From assembly GCA_964495805.1 (NCBI GenBank), contig CAZBWV010000056.1, positions 1 through 32,204 on the forward strand: 32,204 bases of DNA, written 5' to 3'. The DNA is from JALXCH01 sp964495805. GTDB taxonomy: Bacteria > Calditrichota > Calditrichia > RBG-13-44-9. The position numbers and the translations under genes were made by a program. Positions 1-8,374 of the stretch are shown here, piece after piece. The notes below the pieces were generated by a model. That model saw only the letters and a program-made list of their open reading frames with translations. It did not search any database and was not told the origin of the DNA. The first letter of the stretch is position 1. Every line of letters begins with the position of its first letter.

Positions 1-71
1 TTATGACCCGGCCCACATTAATCGTGGACGATACGGTGGTGTTAAAGGATGGGAAATTACTAATTGAATAA
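1..71 (+). CDS. C-terminal tail of a gene cut by the window edge
   Basis: Frame 3 is open from the window edge to TAA at 69-71 and gives 22 residues, beginning MTRPTLIVDDTVVLKDGKLL. The hydrophobic/acidic pattern with a final 'DGKLLIE' resembles the last beta strands of M29-type aminopeptidases and some amidohydrolases, but this is too short to assign. The Met at position 3 is probably internal. The other two frames are interrupted or look non-coding. The gene converges on the minus-strand protease gene at 280. Confidence 0.5.
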   Translation, partial: MTRPTLIVDDTVVLKDGKLLIE

Positions 72-171
72 ATGAGTAATGGGCCGAAGTAAAAATTGCT
101 GTCGTTTTCATGCTTCCCGGGAATCAAATTGTCCAAAAAAACACTCATTTTTCCCCCAAAACGTTCCGCAA

Positions 172-211
172 CAAAAAATAGGGCCTGGCGGGAACCACCC
201 CCACCAGACCC
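172..211 (-). terminator. Rho-independent terminator of the papain-like protease gene
   Basis: Read on the minus strand, a 12-bp stem (GGGTCTGGTGGG with CCCGCCAGGCCC, arms 200-211 and 181-192) forms completely if two G-U wobbles are allowed. On the plus strand the same positions are C-A mismatches, so the hairpin is strand-specific. The loop is 7 nt. It is followed directly by TATTTTTTG (172-180), a U-tract. It lies about 70 nt past the stop of the protease gene. Confidence 0.8.
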
Positions 212-279
212 ACTCCAAAAACCCTCTTTCCTATTTGCTCTTTTCTCTTTTCTCTTTTCTATTTCCTATTTCCTCCTCC

Positions 280-3144
280 TCACTTCATCAGCACCATCTT
301 CCGCACAAACACGTGCTCACCCGCTACCAGGCGATACACATACACTCCGCTGGCCACCGTCTGGCCATGCTCATCCCGGCCGTCCCATACCACCTGATGA
401 CGGCCCGCCGCATAGCCGCCCCTTGCCAGCGTGCGGATTGTGCGACCGGAGATGTCGTAAATTACCAGCTCCACACGACAAGCCTCCGGCAAATCGAACC
501 CGATGGTGGTGGTGGGATTGAACGGGTTGGGGTAGTTTTGCTCCAGAACAAATGAACGGGGCAAATCCGTTACGGGATGGTGAGAAATATCGGTCATTGT
601 TCCCAGGCTGATAAAAGCCATTCCATTGGCAGTAAACGGTTGCACGGGTGCTGCATTACCGGTGCTGGTTAAAAATTCCACCTGCGATACCACATACTCC
701 TGCCCGGCATCCGCATCCCATACCCGAAACTGAATATCGTGTCCTTCGATGAACCCATCTATTTCGGTGGTGGCGGGATCATCCGCACCGGCCAGAATGG
801 TCACCGTATTTACACTATAACCAACCGTGTGATGAAGCAACACTGTTCCCACACACAGGTTCGCATCATAAACGGCAATTTCGTCTCCTGCTTCCAGCTC
901 TGCCCCATTCCACTCCGCGTGAACCAGATTAATCATCATGGGAGTATAAGGAGTGCCGCTAAACACCGGTACAAAATGCGGGTTGGCAGGTACTTCCACC
1001 ACTTTCAGGTTCACCGGCACCTGATAACTATTACTCCCCGGTTCGTTGGTGGTAATCTGGCAGGTAGCGGTGTACCATCCCGCACTGTGTCCGCGCAACC
1101 GAAGGATAAGTTTTTTCTCTCCGCCCGGAATAATGTGACCGCTGCTTTGCCATAATTCTGCCCAGGTAGTATCCGGCCCGGAAAAACTAAGCACCGCCTG
1201 GAAGGAGAGGTAAGCAGTTCCCACATTTCGCAACGGTAAAATGGCCAGCATGGAATCGCCCACCAGCAGCGACCTGGTCACCGCCGCCGTACCGACCTCC
1301 AGCGCCGGAACACCAATTCCATATCCGGTTAATTGAGATTGATCATTCTGCCCCGGCGCGGAAATTTTTAAATATGCCTGTTTATCCTCTGCAGACAGAG
1401 GATGAAAAGCGACCGTTATCGTCTGGCTTTGTCCGGGGGGAAGGGTGAACTGGGTCGGTGAGGCGGTAAAATGTGCCGCATCGTCCCCCACCGTTTGCAC
1501 GGTGATGGTCTCGTCAGAGGAACCAGTATTGTTAACCGAAAATTGCCCCCAGCTGGTATCCCCCACTGTCACCTGGCCAAAATCGTAACTCTCCGGAGTT
1601 AACGCCAGAGTCCCCCGGGAAATGCCGTGTAACCGAAGTTTGGTTACATAATTCACTCCGGACACAGTAATCTTCCCGAAATGTTCCCCCTGTTCCGGAG
1701 GGGAATAAGTACATACTCCCTGATACACCTCACCCGGCTGAAGCGTCACAGTGGTGTCCGCAGCACTAAAATAGGTGGAACCTGGCTCCAGATGCACACT
1801 CAGGGTAACCACATCGCTTCCCATATTGTTCAATTCAAAAGTTTTCTGCAAAGAATTTCCCATGGTAACTTCCCCGAAATCCATTTTTAGCGGGGCGACA
1901 GAAAGTTGTCCGCCAATAGCTATCCCCAACGGCAGGCTATAACCATCGGGGATGTTTATGGGCAAATTGTTAGCTGTGGCGTTCATTTCCGGGGAATACA
2001 GTTCGCCTCGAAAATAATTGAGGGAACCGGTGACGCCATCATATTCAGCATCTTTGATTTTTAGATAAAAGTTAGGTTGTGAACCCGGGGTTAACTGCGC
2101 TGCTCCATCGCTGGCATCCAGCACAATGCGGGTTGTGGGTGCAGGATGGTAAGCTTGCGTGGGCATGTACCAGTCGAAATATTTCTTTTCCCACAGCGGG
2201 GAGAGGGTGCTCCCCACTCCCACCCAAAATTCCAGAGACTCTCGTCGGGAATGACTGATCTGAAAACGGGCCAGCAGTTCCGGCTGGTAACCAATGCGGT
2301 CGTAGGCATAATAGGCATATCCGTGGCACAGGAGCGAACTCTTTACCGCCTGATAGGACATCCACCAGAAGCCATTCATCCCCCATCCGGTGCCCCAGGA
2401 ATTCACCATATAAAATGCACCTACACCGTCGCTGGTCACCTTGGTGTCGTCGTAACCAATTATGGTTACCGCATGGCCACCCCGCAGGTTGCCCGATACG
2501 TCATTCACGCAATAAGTGTAATTATAAGCAGCAATGTTATCGAAATTCCCGTAAACATTAATGCCAATTACCAGAATTTCTCCGGAGTTCAATACGGTTT
2601 TAATGGCATTAATTCCGGCATCGTTACTGGTAAGGATAAAATTGGTGGATTGTGTACGGAACGGAATTCCATTCTCATAAGCCATTTCGTTGGGCCAGGA
2701 GGAAAAATCGTTGGGATTGTACGGCATGTCCTGCATGGTTCCACACCCCATGTCTTCCAGACACTTAAACGCATCACCGATAAACGACCCGGCATCCTTG
2801 CCCCCGTTAATCTGGTTGTACACAAACGCCGGACTGCATTGATGTTCCGGAAGGGAAGGATCCCATTGCTTTTCTTTTGCCTCCTGGTAAGTTTTAAAAT
2901 AATACGCCACTGCCCAGGCAGTGCACGACCCCTGACTTCCCTGATTTCCCACCGGAGGAAGGTAAGCCAGATTCATCACTGAGGCAGGCAAATTCTCCGC
3001 AGGAACAATGTTCGCCTGGTGCATCCAGGGAATTTCCCGCGGGTCTTGTTCCAGCAATCCCAGTCGATGCTCTGCCTCCCTGGCCTGTAAAAAAGGAACC
3101 ATCATGAACACAGTCAACAAAATTAACCAATTTAAACGCTTCAT
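280..3144 (-). CDS. Secreted papain-like (C1A) cysteine protease with Ig-like repeats and T9SS type A sorting domain
   Basis: 954 residues. An N-terminal signal peptide (about residues 1-21) is followed by a papain-fold domain (about 45-280). The oxyanion Gln68 and catalytic Cys74 sit in GNQGSQGSC, catalytic His224 in GGHAVTIIGYDD, and Asn248 in VNSWGTGWG, so the triad looks intact. There is no long inhibitory propeptide. Residues about 420-750 hold ASPM/SPD-2/Hydin-like ('choice-of-anchor D') repeats built around 'DFGxVTxG'. A further beta domain precedes a sorting domain (about 861-954) with EQNYPNPFNPTTTI and a terminal beta repeat. Such domains direct export by the type IX system, so the protein should be surface-bound or released. 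I start at the ATG with GGAG six bases upstream. An in-frame ATG at 3174 lacks an SD and lies only about 3 nt from the predicted transcription start. The substrate is unknown. Confidence 0.9.
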   Translation of the reverse strand: MKRLNWLILLTVFMMVPFLQAREAEHRLGLLEQDPREIPWMHQANIVPAENLPASVMNLAYLPPVGNQGSQGSCTAWAVAYYFKTYQEAKEKQWDPSLPEHQCSPAFVYNQINGGKDAGSFIGDAFKCLEDMGCGTMQDMPYNPNDFSSWPNEMAYENGIPFRTQSTNFILTSNDAGINAIKTVLNSGEILVIGINVYGNFDNIAAYNYTYCVNDVSGNLRGGHAVTIIGYDDTKVTSDGVGAFYMVNSWGTGWGMNGFWWMSYQAVKSSLLCHGYAYYAYDRIGYQPELLARFQISHSRRESLEFWVGVGSTLSPLWEKKYFDWYMPTQAYHPAPTTRIVLDASDGAAQLTPGSQPNFYLKIKDAEYDGVTGSLNYFRGELYSPEMNATANNLPINIPDGYSLPLGIAIGGQLSVAPLKMDFGEVTMGNSLQKTFELNNMGSDVVTLSVHLEPGSTYFSAADTTVTLQPGEVYQGVCTYSPPEQGEHFGKITVSGVNYVTKLRLHGISRGTLALTPESYDFGQVTVGDTSWGQFSVNNTGSSDETITVQTVGDDAAHFTASPTQFTLPPGQSQTITVAFHPLSAEDKQAYLKISAPGQNDQSQLTGYGIGVPALEVGTAAVTRSLLVGDSMLAILPLRNVGTAYLSFQAVLSFSGPDTTWAELWQSSGHIIPGGEKKLILRLRGHSAGWYTATCQITTNEPGSNSYQVPVNLKVVEVPANPHFVPVFSGTPYTPMMINLVHAEWNGAELEAGDEIAVYDANLCVGTVLLHHTVGYSVNTVTILAGADDPATTEIDGFIEGHDIQFRVWDADAGQEYVVSQVEFLTSTGNAAPVQPFTANGMAFISLGTMTDISHHPVTDLPRSFVLEQNYPNPFNPTTTIGFDLPEACRVELVIYDISGRTIRTLARGGYAAGRHQVVWDGRDEHGQTVASGVYVYRLVAGEHVFVRKMVLMK

Positions 3145-3183
3145 TTTTTCTCCGATATGGTTACCTATTCTCATTTAAAAATC

Positions 3184-3211
3184 ATTATAAGTTTTTGGGG
3201 GAATTTTTCAA
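3184..3211 (-). promoter_or_regulatory. Sigma-70-type promoter of the protease gene
   Basis: On the minus strand TTGAAA (3211-3206) is followed after 16 bp by a perfect TATAAT (3189-3184). The predicted transcription start is near 3177, giving a 33-nt leader to the chosen ATG at 3144. This supports that start over the upstream in-frame ATG at 3174. Confidence 0.6.
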
Positions 3212-3333
3212 CCGGGCACAACCATCTTTCTTTATTGAATCGTTCCCGTATCGCTTCAATTTCGGTTCTCTGCCACCCAGGCAGAAGGTTTGATACTCCG
3301 AATGCCTGGCATACTTCACCATACGAATATAAT

Positions 3334-3352
3334 GAGAAATCCCCTATTTCTC
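3334..3352 (-). terminator. Possible terminator of the rseC-lpxK operon
   Basis: A perfect 7-bp inverted repeat, GAGAAAT (3334-3340) with ATTTCTC (3346-3352), has a 5-nt loop and lies about 36 nt past the lpxK stop. On the minus strand it is followed by the mildly U-rich ATTATATT. The stem is A/T-rich, so this is a weak candidate. Confidence 0.35.
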
Positions 3353-3387
3353 CAAACCCGGCGGATTTTCTTTAAACCGGCTCCAAA

Positions 3388-4452
3388 TTATCCCATTTGT
3401 TTTGCCCGCACCGCATTTAGAATTGCCTCTTTGAATCGCTCCTCCGGATCAACGCGTGCCCGGACTTTTACATAAAAGAAATTTTCATCATCGGAACGAA
3501 GTTGTGGCACCAACTTAACGGCATCCTTCTGGGTGCACAGAAGCATGGAGGCGTTTCGTTCCCGGGCAATTTCGCGTAAGTTATCCACTTCGCTTTCGGT
3601 GTAGTGATGGTGATCTGGGAAGGCAATTTGCGCCACCACTTCTATGTGTAAATTCCGCAGCATGCGAAAGAATCTTTGCGGTACAGCCAATCCGGCAAAA
3701 GCAACGACCCGCTTTCCTTTTACCCGCTCCAGGGGTAAGTGCTCTCCCGAAACGATTTCCACCAGCTCGGTGGCTTGCCATTGCAGAGAGAACACCGGAC
3801 GATGGTATTTTTCCTCCAGATATTTCCGCAGACGCTGGTATCGGGGGGATTTTTTCTCCGCTCCGCTCAGAACGAACAGATGAGCCCGTCGGAGCGATCC
3901 GGGCAAGTCACGAAAATCTGTAATCGGAAAGGTGAATGGTAAACGGCTCCAGCGCGATACGTCAATGAGAACCACGTCCAGATCACGGTGTAGTGCGCGA
4001 TGCTGGAATCCATCATCCAGCAGCAGCACCGCATCAGGATGCTGTTTCAGAATTAATCGTGCGGTACAGCACCGACAGGCATCCACACCCAGTAAAACAT
4101 CCGGTACATTTTGCAGCAGCAGATACGGCTCATCCCCAATTTGTGCCGGGGTTATCCGGGAACGATTGGAACTGTCCACCAGATAAAGTTGCTGCTCCTG
4201 ACGGGCATAACCGCGGCTTAGCACAGCCACAACGAAACCAGATTCCCGTAACAGGCGGGCCACGGTTTCGGTCAGGGGTGTTTTACCGGTACCGCCTAAT
4301 TGAATGTTTCCGATGCTAATTACCGGTGCAGGTACCCGGCACACCTTTCGCCATCCCCAATCGTAAATTTTATGGTGGAACCATACCAGCAGGGAATACA
4401 CAGCCACCAGGGGAAAAAGAAAAATTCCCAGCAATTTCACCGCTTTAGCCAT
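3388..4452 (-). CDS. lpxK: Tetraacyldisaccharide 4'-kinase
   Basis: LpxK phosphorylates the 4' position of the lipid A disaccharide precursor at the inner face of the cytoplasmic membrane. The 354 residues match the family's usual length. A hydrophobic N-terminal segment (about 8-25) can sit in the membrane. The P-loop GNIQLGGTGKT spans residues 48-58, SRGYAR lies near 79-84, and the family signature DDGFQHR covers 146-152. The ATG lies inside the end of the upstream DUF374 gene (16-nt overlap), so translation is likely coupled. It is the last gene of a three-gene minus-strand operon (rseC-like, DUF374, lpxK). The gene implies a lipid A-containing outer membrane. Confidence 0.95.
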   Translation of the reverse strand: MAKAVKLLGIFLFPLVAVYSLLVWFHHKIYDWGWRKVCRVPAPVISIGNIQLGGTGKTPLTETVARLLRESGFVVAVLSRGYARQEQQLYLVDSSNRSRITPAQIGDEPYLLLQNVPDVLLGVDACRCCTARLILKQHPDAVLLLDDGFQHRALHRDLDVVLIDVSRWSRLPFTFPITDFRDLPGSLRRAHLFVLSGAEKKSPRYQRLRKYLEEKYHRPVFSLQWQATELVEIVSGEHLPLERVKGKRVVAFAGLAVPQRFFRMLRNLHIEVVAQIAFPDHHHYTESEVDNLREIARERNASMLLCTQKDAVKLVPQLRSDDENFFYVKVRARVDPEERFKEAILNAVRAKQMG

Positions 4453-5102
4453 TGTTCCGCCTCCCTATCCAGCTGGTTGGTAATCCGGTTTAACTTCTCC
4501 TGGTAATGGACCATCTGTTGAGAAGATTTCAGGGGAGGGACGTAGAACGGCTTGCCGTACACCACTGCGCAGCGGGAGAAGGGTAGAACCACCATCAGGC
4601 GGTCCCAGCTATTCAGCCGAATAGCCCGGCTGGCTGCAACACCAAGGGGAATAATCGGAGCACCGGTTTCCGCAGCCAGACGCACCACACCGGATTTTGC
4701 TTTTCGGCGGGGACCGGTAGGACCGTCCGGAGTAAACGCCACGCAAATGCCAGCCGAACGCATTCGATCCCGCATCCAGCGGAACGCCCGGGAGCCTCCG
4801 CGGGTACTGGAGCCGCGAACCGTGCGCAATCCGTAGGCATGGAGTATTCGGGCAATTACCTCTCCGTCGAAATGCTGGCTCACCAGCACATACACCTGCC
4901 AGTTGCGATGGGGCAACATCCCCAGAATCATATTTTCGTGCCAGAATTCAAAAATGATCGGCCTGCCCTCCCGGCGCATTCGCTCCACCGGCTGACGATG
5001 ATACAACCGAATGCGAAGGGTAGCGCGGTACAGCAATAGCAACGGCAAAGCAAGAATCTGCGCCACAAAAAGAATCAGATGCTGTCGAATGGCTTTCTTC
5101 AT
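4437..5102 (-). CDS. DUF374 lysophospholipid acyltransferase family protein
   Basis: 221 residues from an ATG preceded by GGTGG. The open frame extends 36 codons further upstream into the rseC-like gene, but that part looks non-coding. One membrane-associated segment lies at about 8-25. The family's conserved blocks are present: SQHFDGEVIA (75-84), VRGSSTRGG (95-103) and TPDGPTGPRRKAK (124-136). In many diderms DUF374 proteins sit beside lpxK or waaA and are thought to acylate lipid A-type acceptors, though the precise substrate is not established. Here the stop overlaps the lpxK start by 16 nt, and 25 nt separate it from the upstream gene. This points to lipid A or envelope lipid synthesis. 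Confidence 0.85.
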   Translation of the reverse strand: MKKAIRQHLILFVAQILALPLLLLYRATLRIRLYHRQPVERMRREGRPIIFEFWHENMILGMLPHRNWQVYVLVSQHFDGEVIARILHAYGLRTVRGSSTRGGSRAFRWMRDRMRSAGICVAFTPDGPTGPRRKAKSGVVRLAAETGAPIIPLGVAASRAIRLNSWDRLMVVLPFSRCAVVYGKPFYVPPLKSSQQMVHYQEKLNRITNQLDREAEQWLKR

Positions 5103-5127
5103 GGGCAGGCTTTCCACCCGGGTGGGA

Positions 5128-5559
5128 TCACTTACGCACGCGAACCACTCTGGCCTGTTTTTGAGTGCCTTTTTTCTGAAGATGCTTATCGTAAAAATGC
5201 AGCCCCACAAAGCTAAGCACCAGCCCTAAAATGCCTCCAATGATTCCCTGATACATGGCATTCATTCCGGGAATATCCACCAGTTCCGGGAACAGATAGT
5301 AACCAACCACCAGCATTACCAGCGGCAGGAAGAAAAGCAAGAAAGCCGATTTGATGGCAAAACCGGGACTGACTTCCACATCGACCCGATCGCCGGGAGC
5401 ACATTCCACAGGCTCATCCACCCGCAGTACCGGGAAGTTGGCATCTTTCAGATTGCATAAATTGCAGTGGGCACAGGCAGAAGATGGCTGCATGCGCACC
5501 TCCAGCCCGGATTTATCTTTTTTAATGACAATTCCGTGTTCAATCATAACATTACCCAT
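5128..5559 (-). CDS. RseC/MucC-family membrane protein
   Basis: 143 residues. The N-terminal domain carries a Cys cluster C29-x2-C32-x2-C35 (ACAHCNLC) typical of RseC, and two membrane helices follow (about 68-90 and 103-123) with a basic tail. RseC/MucC proteins are linked in other bacteria to the sigma-E stress pathway (E. coli RseC) and to the SoxR-reducing/Rnf system; either may apply here. It is first in the operon with DUF374 and lpxK. The start is uncertain: the ATG at 5559 has GGAG only one base away, while the in-frame ATG at 5547 (MIEHGIV) has GGGT at better spacing and matches the usual family N-terminus. Confidence 0.8.
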   Translation of the reverse strand: MGNVMIEHGIVIKKDKSGLEVRMQPSSACAHCNLCNLKDANFPVLRVDEPVECAPGDRVDVEVSPGFAIKSAFLLFFLPLVMLVVGYYLFPELVDIPGMNAMYQGIIGGILGLVLSFVGLHFYDKHLQKKGTQKQARVVRVRK

Positions 5560-5580
5560 TCTCCAAAATAAAGATGCACC

Positions 5581-5609
5581 AATATAAATTTCCTGTCAGG
5601 GGTTTGCAA
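5581..5609 (-). promoter_or_regulatory. Sigma-70-type promoter of the rseC-DUF374-lpxK operon
   Basis: On the minus strand TTGCAA (5609-5604), a 17-bp spacer, then TATATT (5586-5581). The predicted start near 5574 gives a leader of about 15-27 nt. It is divergent from the promoter at 5827-5855. Confidence 0.5.
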
Positions 5610-5695
5610 GCATCGTTGAAAAAGGCAAAAAGCAGATATTTTCGACTCTATCCATTTCATCCGAACCCACCAAACTCAAAGCCTCCGCATCACCT

Positions 5696-5813
5696 CCCCA
5701 ACCCCTATACCCCTCTGTCCCTATTCCCCAATTCATTTTACATTTCACATTTCCACACCCCCTATATCCCCTATTCCCCTTATCACCCTATTTCCCATCT
5801 CCCCCTTCCCCCC
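5696..5813 (-). other. Two clusters of G-runs (putative G-quadruplex tracts) in a divergent promoter spacer
   Basis: The plus strand of 5640-5815 is almost free of G. On the minus strand it gives runs of three to six G at 5696-5699, 5702-5705, 5710-5713, 5719-5721 and 5726-5729. A second cluster lies at 5758-5762, 5768-5771, 5776-5779, 5786-5788, 5794-5796, 5801-5805 and 5808-5813, with loops of 2-6 nt. Both clusters satisfy the usual G3+N1-7 quadruplex rule. They lie between two divergent promoters and code for nothing convincing on either strand. Confidence 0.6.
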
Positions 5814-5826
5814 GCTTTTTTGTCAA

Positions 5827-5855
5827 TTGATTTAACCCTTCGATATCGTTATATT
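5827..5855 (+). promoter_or_regulatory. Sigma-70-type promoter of the aminotransferase gene
   Basis: TTGATT (5827-5832), 17-bp spacer, TATATT (5850-5855). The predicted start near 5862 gives a 31-nt leader with GGAGG before the ATG at 5893. Confidence 0.6.
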
Positions 5856-5892
5856 TTTTAGATTGTTAAACCCATGTTCCAATGGAGGTACA

Positions 5893-7002
5893 ATGAATAT
5901 TCAGATGGTCGATTTAAAGCGGCAGTATCAGAAGCTCAAATCAGAAATCGATGCGGCTGTGCTGCGAGTGATGGAATCCAGTCAATTTATCAACGGACCG
6001 GATGTGCGTGCACTGGCTCAGGAGATGAGCAATTACCTGGGAGTCCGGCACGCCATTCCCTGTGCCAGCGGAACGGATGCCCTGCAACTGGCACTGATGG
6101 CACTGAACATCGGACCCGGTGATGAAGTCATTACCACCCCTTTTACCTTTGTGGCCACTGCAGAAACCATTGGTTTGTTAGGTGCCCGACCGGTTTACGT
6201 GGATGTGGACGAAAAGACGTACAACATGGATCCTACCCGGATTGAGGCAGCCATTACCGAAAGGACGAAAGCGATAATTCCGGTTCACCTGTACGGTCAG
6301 CCGGCGGATATGGAAGCGATTCTTCAGATAGCGCGCAAACACCACATCCCGGTGATTGAGGATGCCGCTCAGGCTGTGGGCGCCCGTTACAACAACCGGT
6401 ACGTGTGCACTTTTGGGGAGATGGCCTGCATCTCCTTCTTCCCCAGCAAAAATTTAGGCGCTTACGGAGATGCGGGGATGGTGGTGACCAATAAAGATGA
6501 ACTGGCCGAGAAGGTGCGCATGATTGCCAATCACGGTTCCCGGGTGCGTTACCGGCACGAGGTGTTAGGTGTAAACAGCCGCCTGGACAGTATTCAGGCT
6601 GCCATTTTACGGGTCAAACTCCCTTATTTAAACGAATGGAATGAACAACGCCGGAAACATGCGGAATATTACAATCGGGGATTTCGGGAGTTAGGGGTGA
6701 TTACTCCCTATGTGGCACCGTATGCCGAGCATATTTACCATCAGTACACCCTGCGGGTGCCCCGACGAGATGAATTGCAACAATTTCTGAAAGAAAAAGG
6801 CATTCCCAGTGCGGTGCACTATCCCATTCCCCTGCACCTGCAGGAAGCTTTTCGCAAAGTGTCCGGTTACGGCGAGGGAGACTTCCCTATAGCGGAACAG
6901 CTTGCCCGGGAGGTGATCTCCCTGCCCATGCATCCCGATCTAACCCGGGAGGAGCAGGACTACATTGTGGAAACCATAACTGAATTTTTCCGGACAGGCT
7001 AA
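5893..7002 (+). CDS. DegT/DnrJ/EryC1/StrS-family sugar aminotransferase
   Basis: PLP-dependent enzyme of 369 residues, family-typical in length. It transfers an amino group to a nucleotide-linked keto-sugar, normally for surface polysaccharide or LPS. The opening MVDLKRQYQKLKSEID and SSQFINGPDV resemble WbpE-type (3-oxo-glucuronate) aminotransferases. The PLP-contacting IEDAAQ has Asp157, and the Schiff-base Lys186 lies in FFPSKNLGAYGDAG. Substrate is inferred only to be a UDP- or dTDP-keto-sugar. I start at ATG 5893, where GGAGG is 4 nt upstream; the frame remains open to a TTG at 5863 without an SD. It has its own promoter. serS follows 87 nt later on the same strand, possibly by read-through. 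Confidence 0.9.
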   Translation: MNIQMVDLKRQYQKLKSEIDAAVLRVMESSQFINGPDVRALAQEMSNYLGVRHAIPCASGTDALQLALMALNIGPGDEVITTPFTFVATAETIGLLGARPVYVDVDEKTYNMDPTRIEAAITERTKAIIPVHLYGQPADMEAILQIARKHHIPVIEDAAQAVGARYNNRYVCTFGEMACISFFPSKNLGAYGDAGMVVTNKDELAEKVRMIANHGSRVRYRHEVLGVNSRLDSIQAAILRVKLPYLNEWNEQRRKHAEYYNRGFRELGVITPYVAPYAEHIYHQYTLRVPRRDELQQFLKEKGIPSAVHYPIPLHLQEAFRKVSGYGEGDFPIAEQLAREVISLPMHPDLTREEQDYIVETITEFFRTG

Positions 7003-7089
7003 CAGATTTGACCAACGTTTTCCGGTTCTTAAAAATTTACAACGAACCAGCTGAGGCACAGGATAAAGAGAAACAGAGAGGAAATAAAT

Positions 7090-8370
7090 ATGCTTGACCT
7101 GAAATTCATTCGCGAAAACCCGCAACTGGTAAAGGAGGGGATTCGCAAGAAGGGTGAAATTGGCGATGTGGACAGGATACTGGAACTGGACGGACGGCGA
7201 CGCGAAATCATTCAGAAAGTGGAACGGCTGAAACATGAACGCAACGACCTCTCCCAGCAGGTAAGTCGGCTGAAAAAAGAAGGCAAACCAGCCGATGAGG
7301 TGATTGCCCGCACCCGTGAAATTAGCCAGGAAATAAAAAAACTTGACGAAGAGTTAAAGGAGGTGGAGAACCAGCTGAGCGAAGCGCTGGATCGCATCCC
7401 CAACCTGCCGCATCCCAGCGTACCGGTAGGCAAAGACGAACGGGACAATGTGGTGGTACGCGCCTGGGGCAAACTCCCCGAGTTTGATTACGAAATCTCC
7501 AACCACCTGGAGATTGGCGAGCGGCTGGATATTTTTGACTTCCCCCGGGGGAGTAAAATTGCCGGGCGCGGTTTTCCCGTGTACAAAGGCAAAGGTGCCA
7601 GACTGGAACGCGCCCTGATTAACTTTATGCTGGACCTGCACACCCGGGAACACGGCTACCGGGAAATTTTTCCGCCTTTTCTGGTTAATCAGCAGAGTAT
7701 GCGCGGTACCGGCCAGCTGCCCAAAATGGAAGAGGATATGTACTACTGCGAAAAAGATGACCTGTACCTGATTCCCACGGCCGAGGTTCCGGTAACTAAT
7801 TTGCACCGGGACGAAATTTTAAGTATGGACCAGTTGCCCATCAAATACTGTGCTTATACGGCCTGTTTCCGCCGGGAGGCAGGTTCCTGGGGTAAAGATA
7901 CCCGCGGATTTCTACGGTTGCACCAGTTCAACAAAGTGGAACTGGTGAAGATTGTCCCCCCGGAGGACTCCTATCAGGAGCTGGAACTGCTGGTGAAAGA
8001 TGCTGCCCGGGTGCTGGAATTGTTGGGGATTCCCTATCGGGTAGTTGAGTTGTGTACCGGAGACCTGAGCTTTGCCGCGGCGAAATGCTACGACATCGAA
8101 GTGTGGTCGCCAGCAGAACAGCGCTGGCTGGAGGCAAGCAGCTGCAGCAATTTTGAGGACTTTCAGGCACGGCGCATGAACCTGCGCTTCCGACGCAGCC
8201 AGGGCAGCAAACCGGAATTCCCCCATACCCTGAACGGTTCCGGTGTGGCAACCTCCCGACTGATGGTTGCTCTGTTAGAAAACTACCAGACCGACGAAGG
8301 CTCGGTGATGGTTCCGGAAGTGTTGCGTCCCTACACCGGTTTCAGCATCATGAAACGCGAGGAATTTTAG
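7090..8370 (+). CDS. serS: Seryl-tRNA synthetase
   Basis: Charges tRNA-Ser and tRNA-Sec with serine in the cytoplasm. The 426 residues match the bacterial type. The N-terminal tRNA-binding coiled-coil arm (about 35-100) is rich in Lys/Glu heptads. The class II catalytic core has the TAE serine-binding motif at 230-232, motif 2 FRREAGSWGKDTRG from residue 260, and motif 3 in GSGVATSRLMVALLENYQ near the C-terminus. GAGAGGAA precedes the ATG. The plsC gene starts 4 nt after the stop and upp overlaps plsC, so serS-plsC-upp is one transcription unit. The 87-nt leader is too short for a T-box and none is visible. Confidence 0.97.
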   Translation: MLDLKFIRENPQLVKEGIRKKGEIGDVDRILELDGRRREIIQKVERLKHERNDLSQQVSRLKKEGKPADEVIARTREISQEIKKLDEELKEVENQLSEALDRIPNLPHPSVPVGKDERDNVVVRAWGKLPEFDYEISNHLEIGERLDIFDFPRGSKIAGRGFPVYKGKGARLERALINFMLDLHTREHGYREIFPPFLVNQQSMRGTGQLPKMEEDMYYCEKDDLYLIPTAEVPVTNLHRDEILSMDQLPIKYCAYTACFRREAGSWGKDTRGFLRLHQFNKVELVKIVPPEDSYQELELLVKDAARVLELLGIPYRVVELCTGDLSFAAAKCYDIEVWSPAEQRWLEASSCSNFEDFQARRMNLRFRRSQGSKPEFPHTLNGSGVATSRLMVALLENYQTDEGSVMVPEVLRPYTGFSIMKREEF

Positions 8371-8374
8371 GCAC

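Noticed and set aside
79..555. Plus-strand frames of 158 and 141 codons at the left edge
   Set aside because: They are antisense to the sorting domain and run through the terminator and pyrimidine tract; no coding signal.
2146..2982. A 278-codon plus-strand frame antisense to the protease
   Set aside because: It lies wholly opposite the catalytic domain, whose motifs are unmistakable; no SD and no protein-like pattern.
5574..5861. A 95-codon Pro/Tyr/Ser-rich plus-strand frame
   Set aside because: It is the translation of the C/T-rich tract between two promoters, with no SD and low complexity.
7003..7089. Possible T-box leader for serS
   Set aside because: Only 87 nt lie upstream, with no T-box core and no terminator/antiterminator pair.
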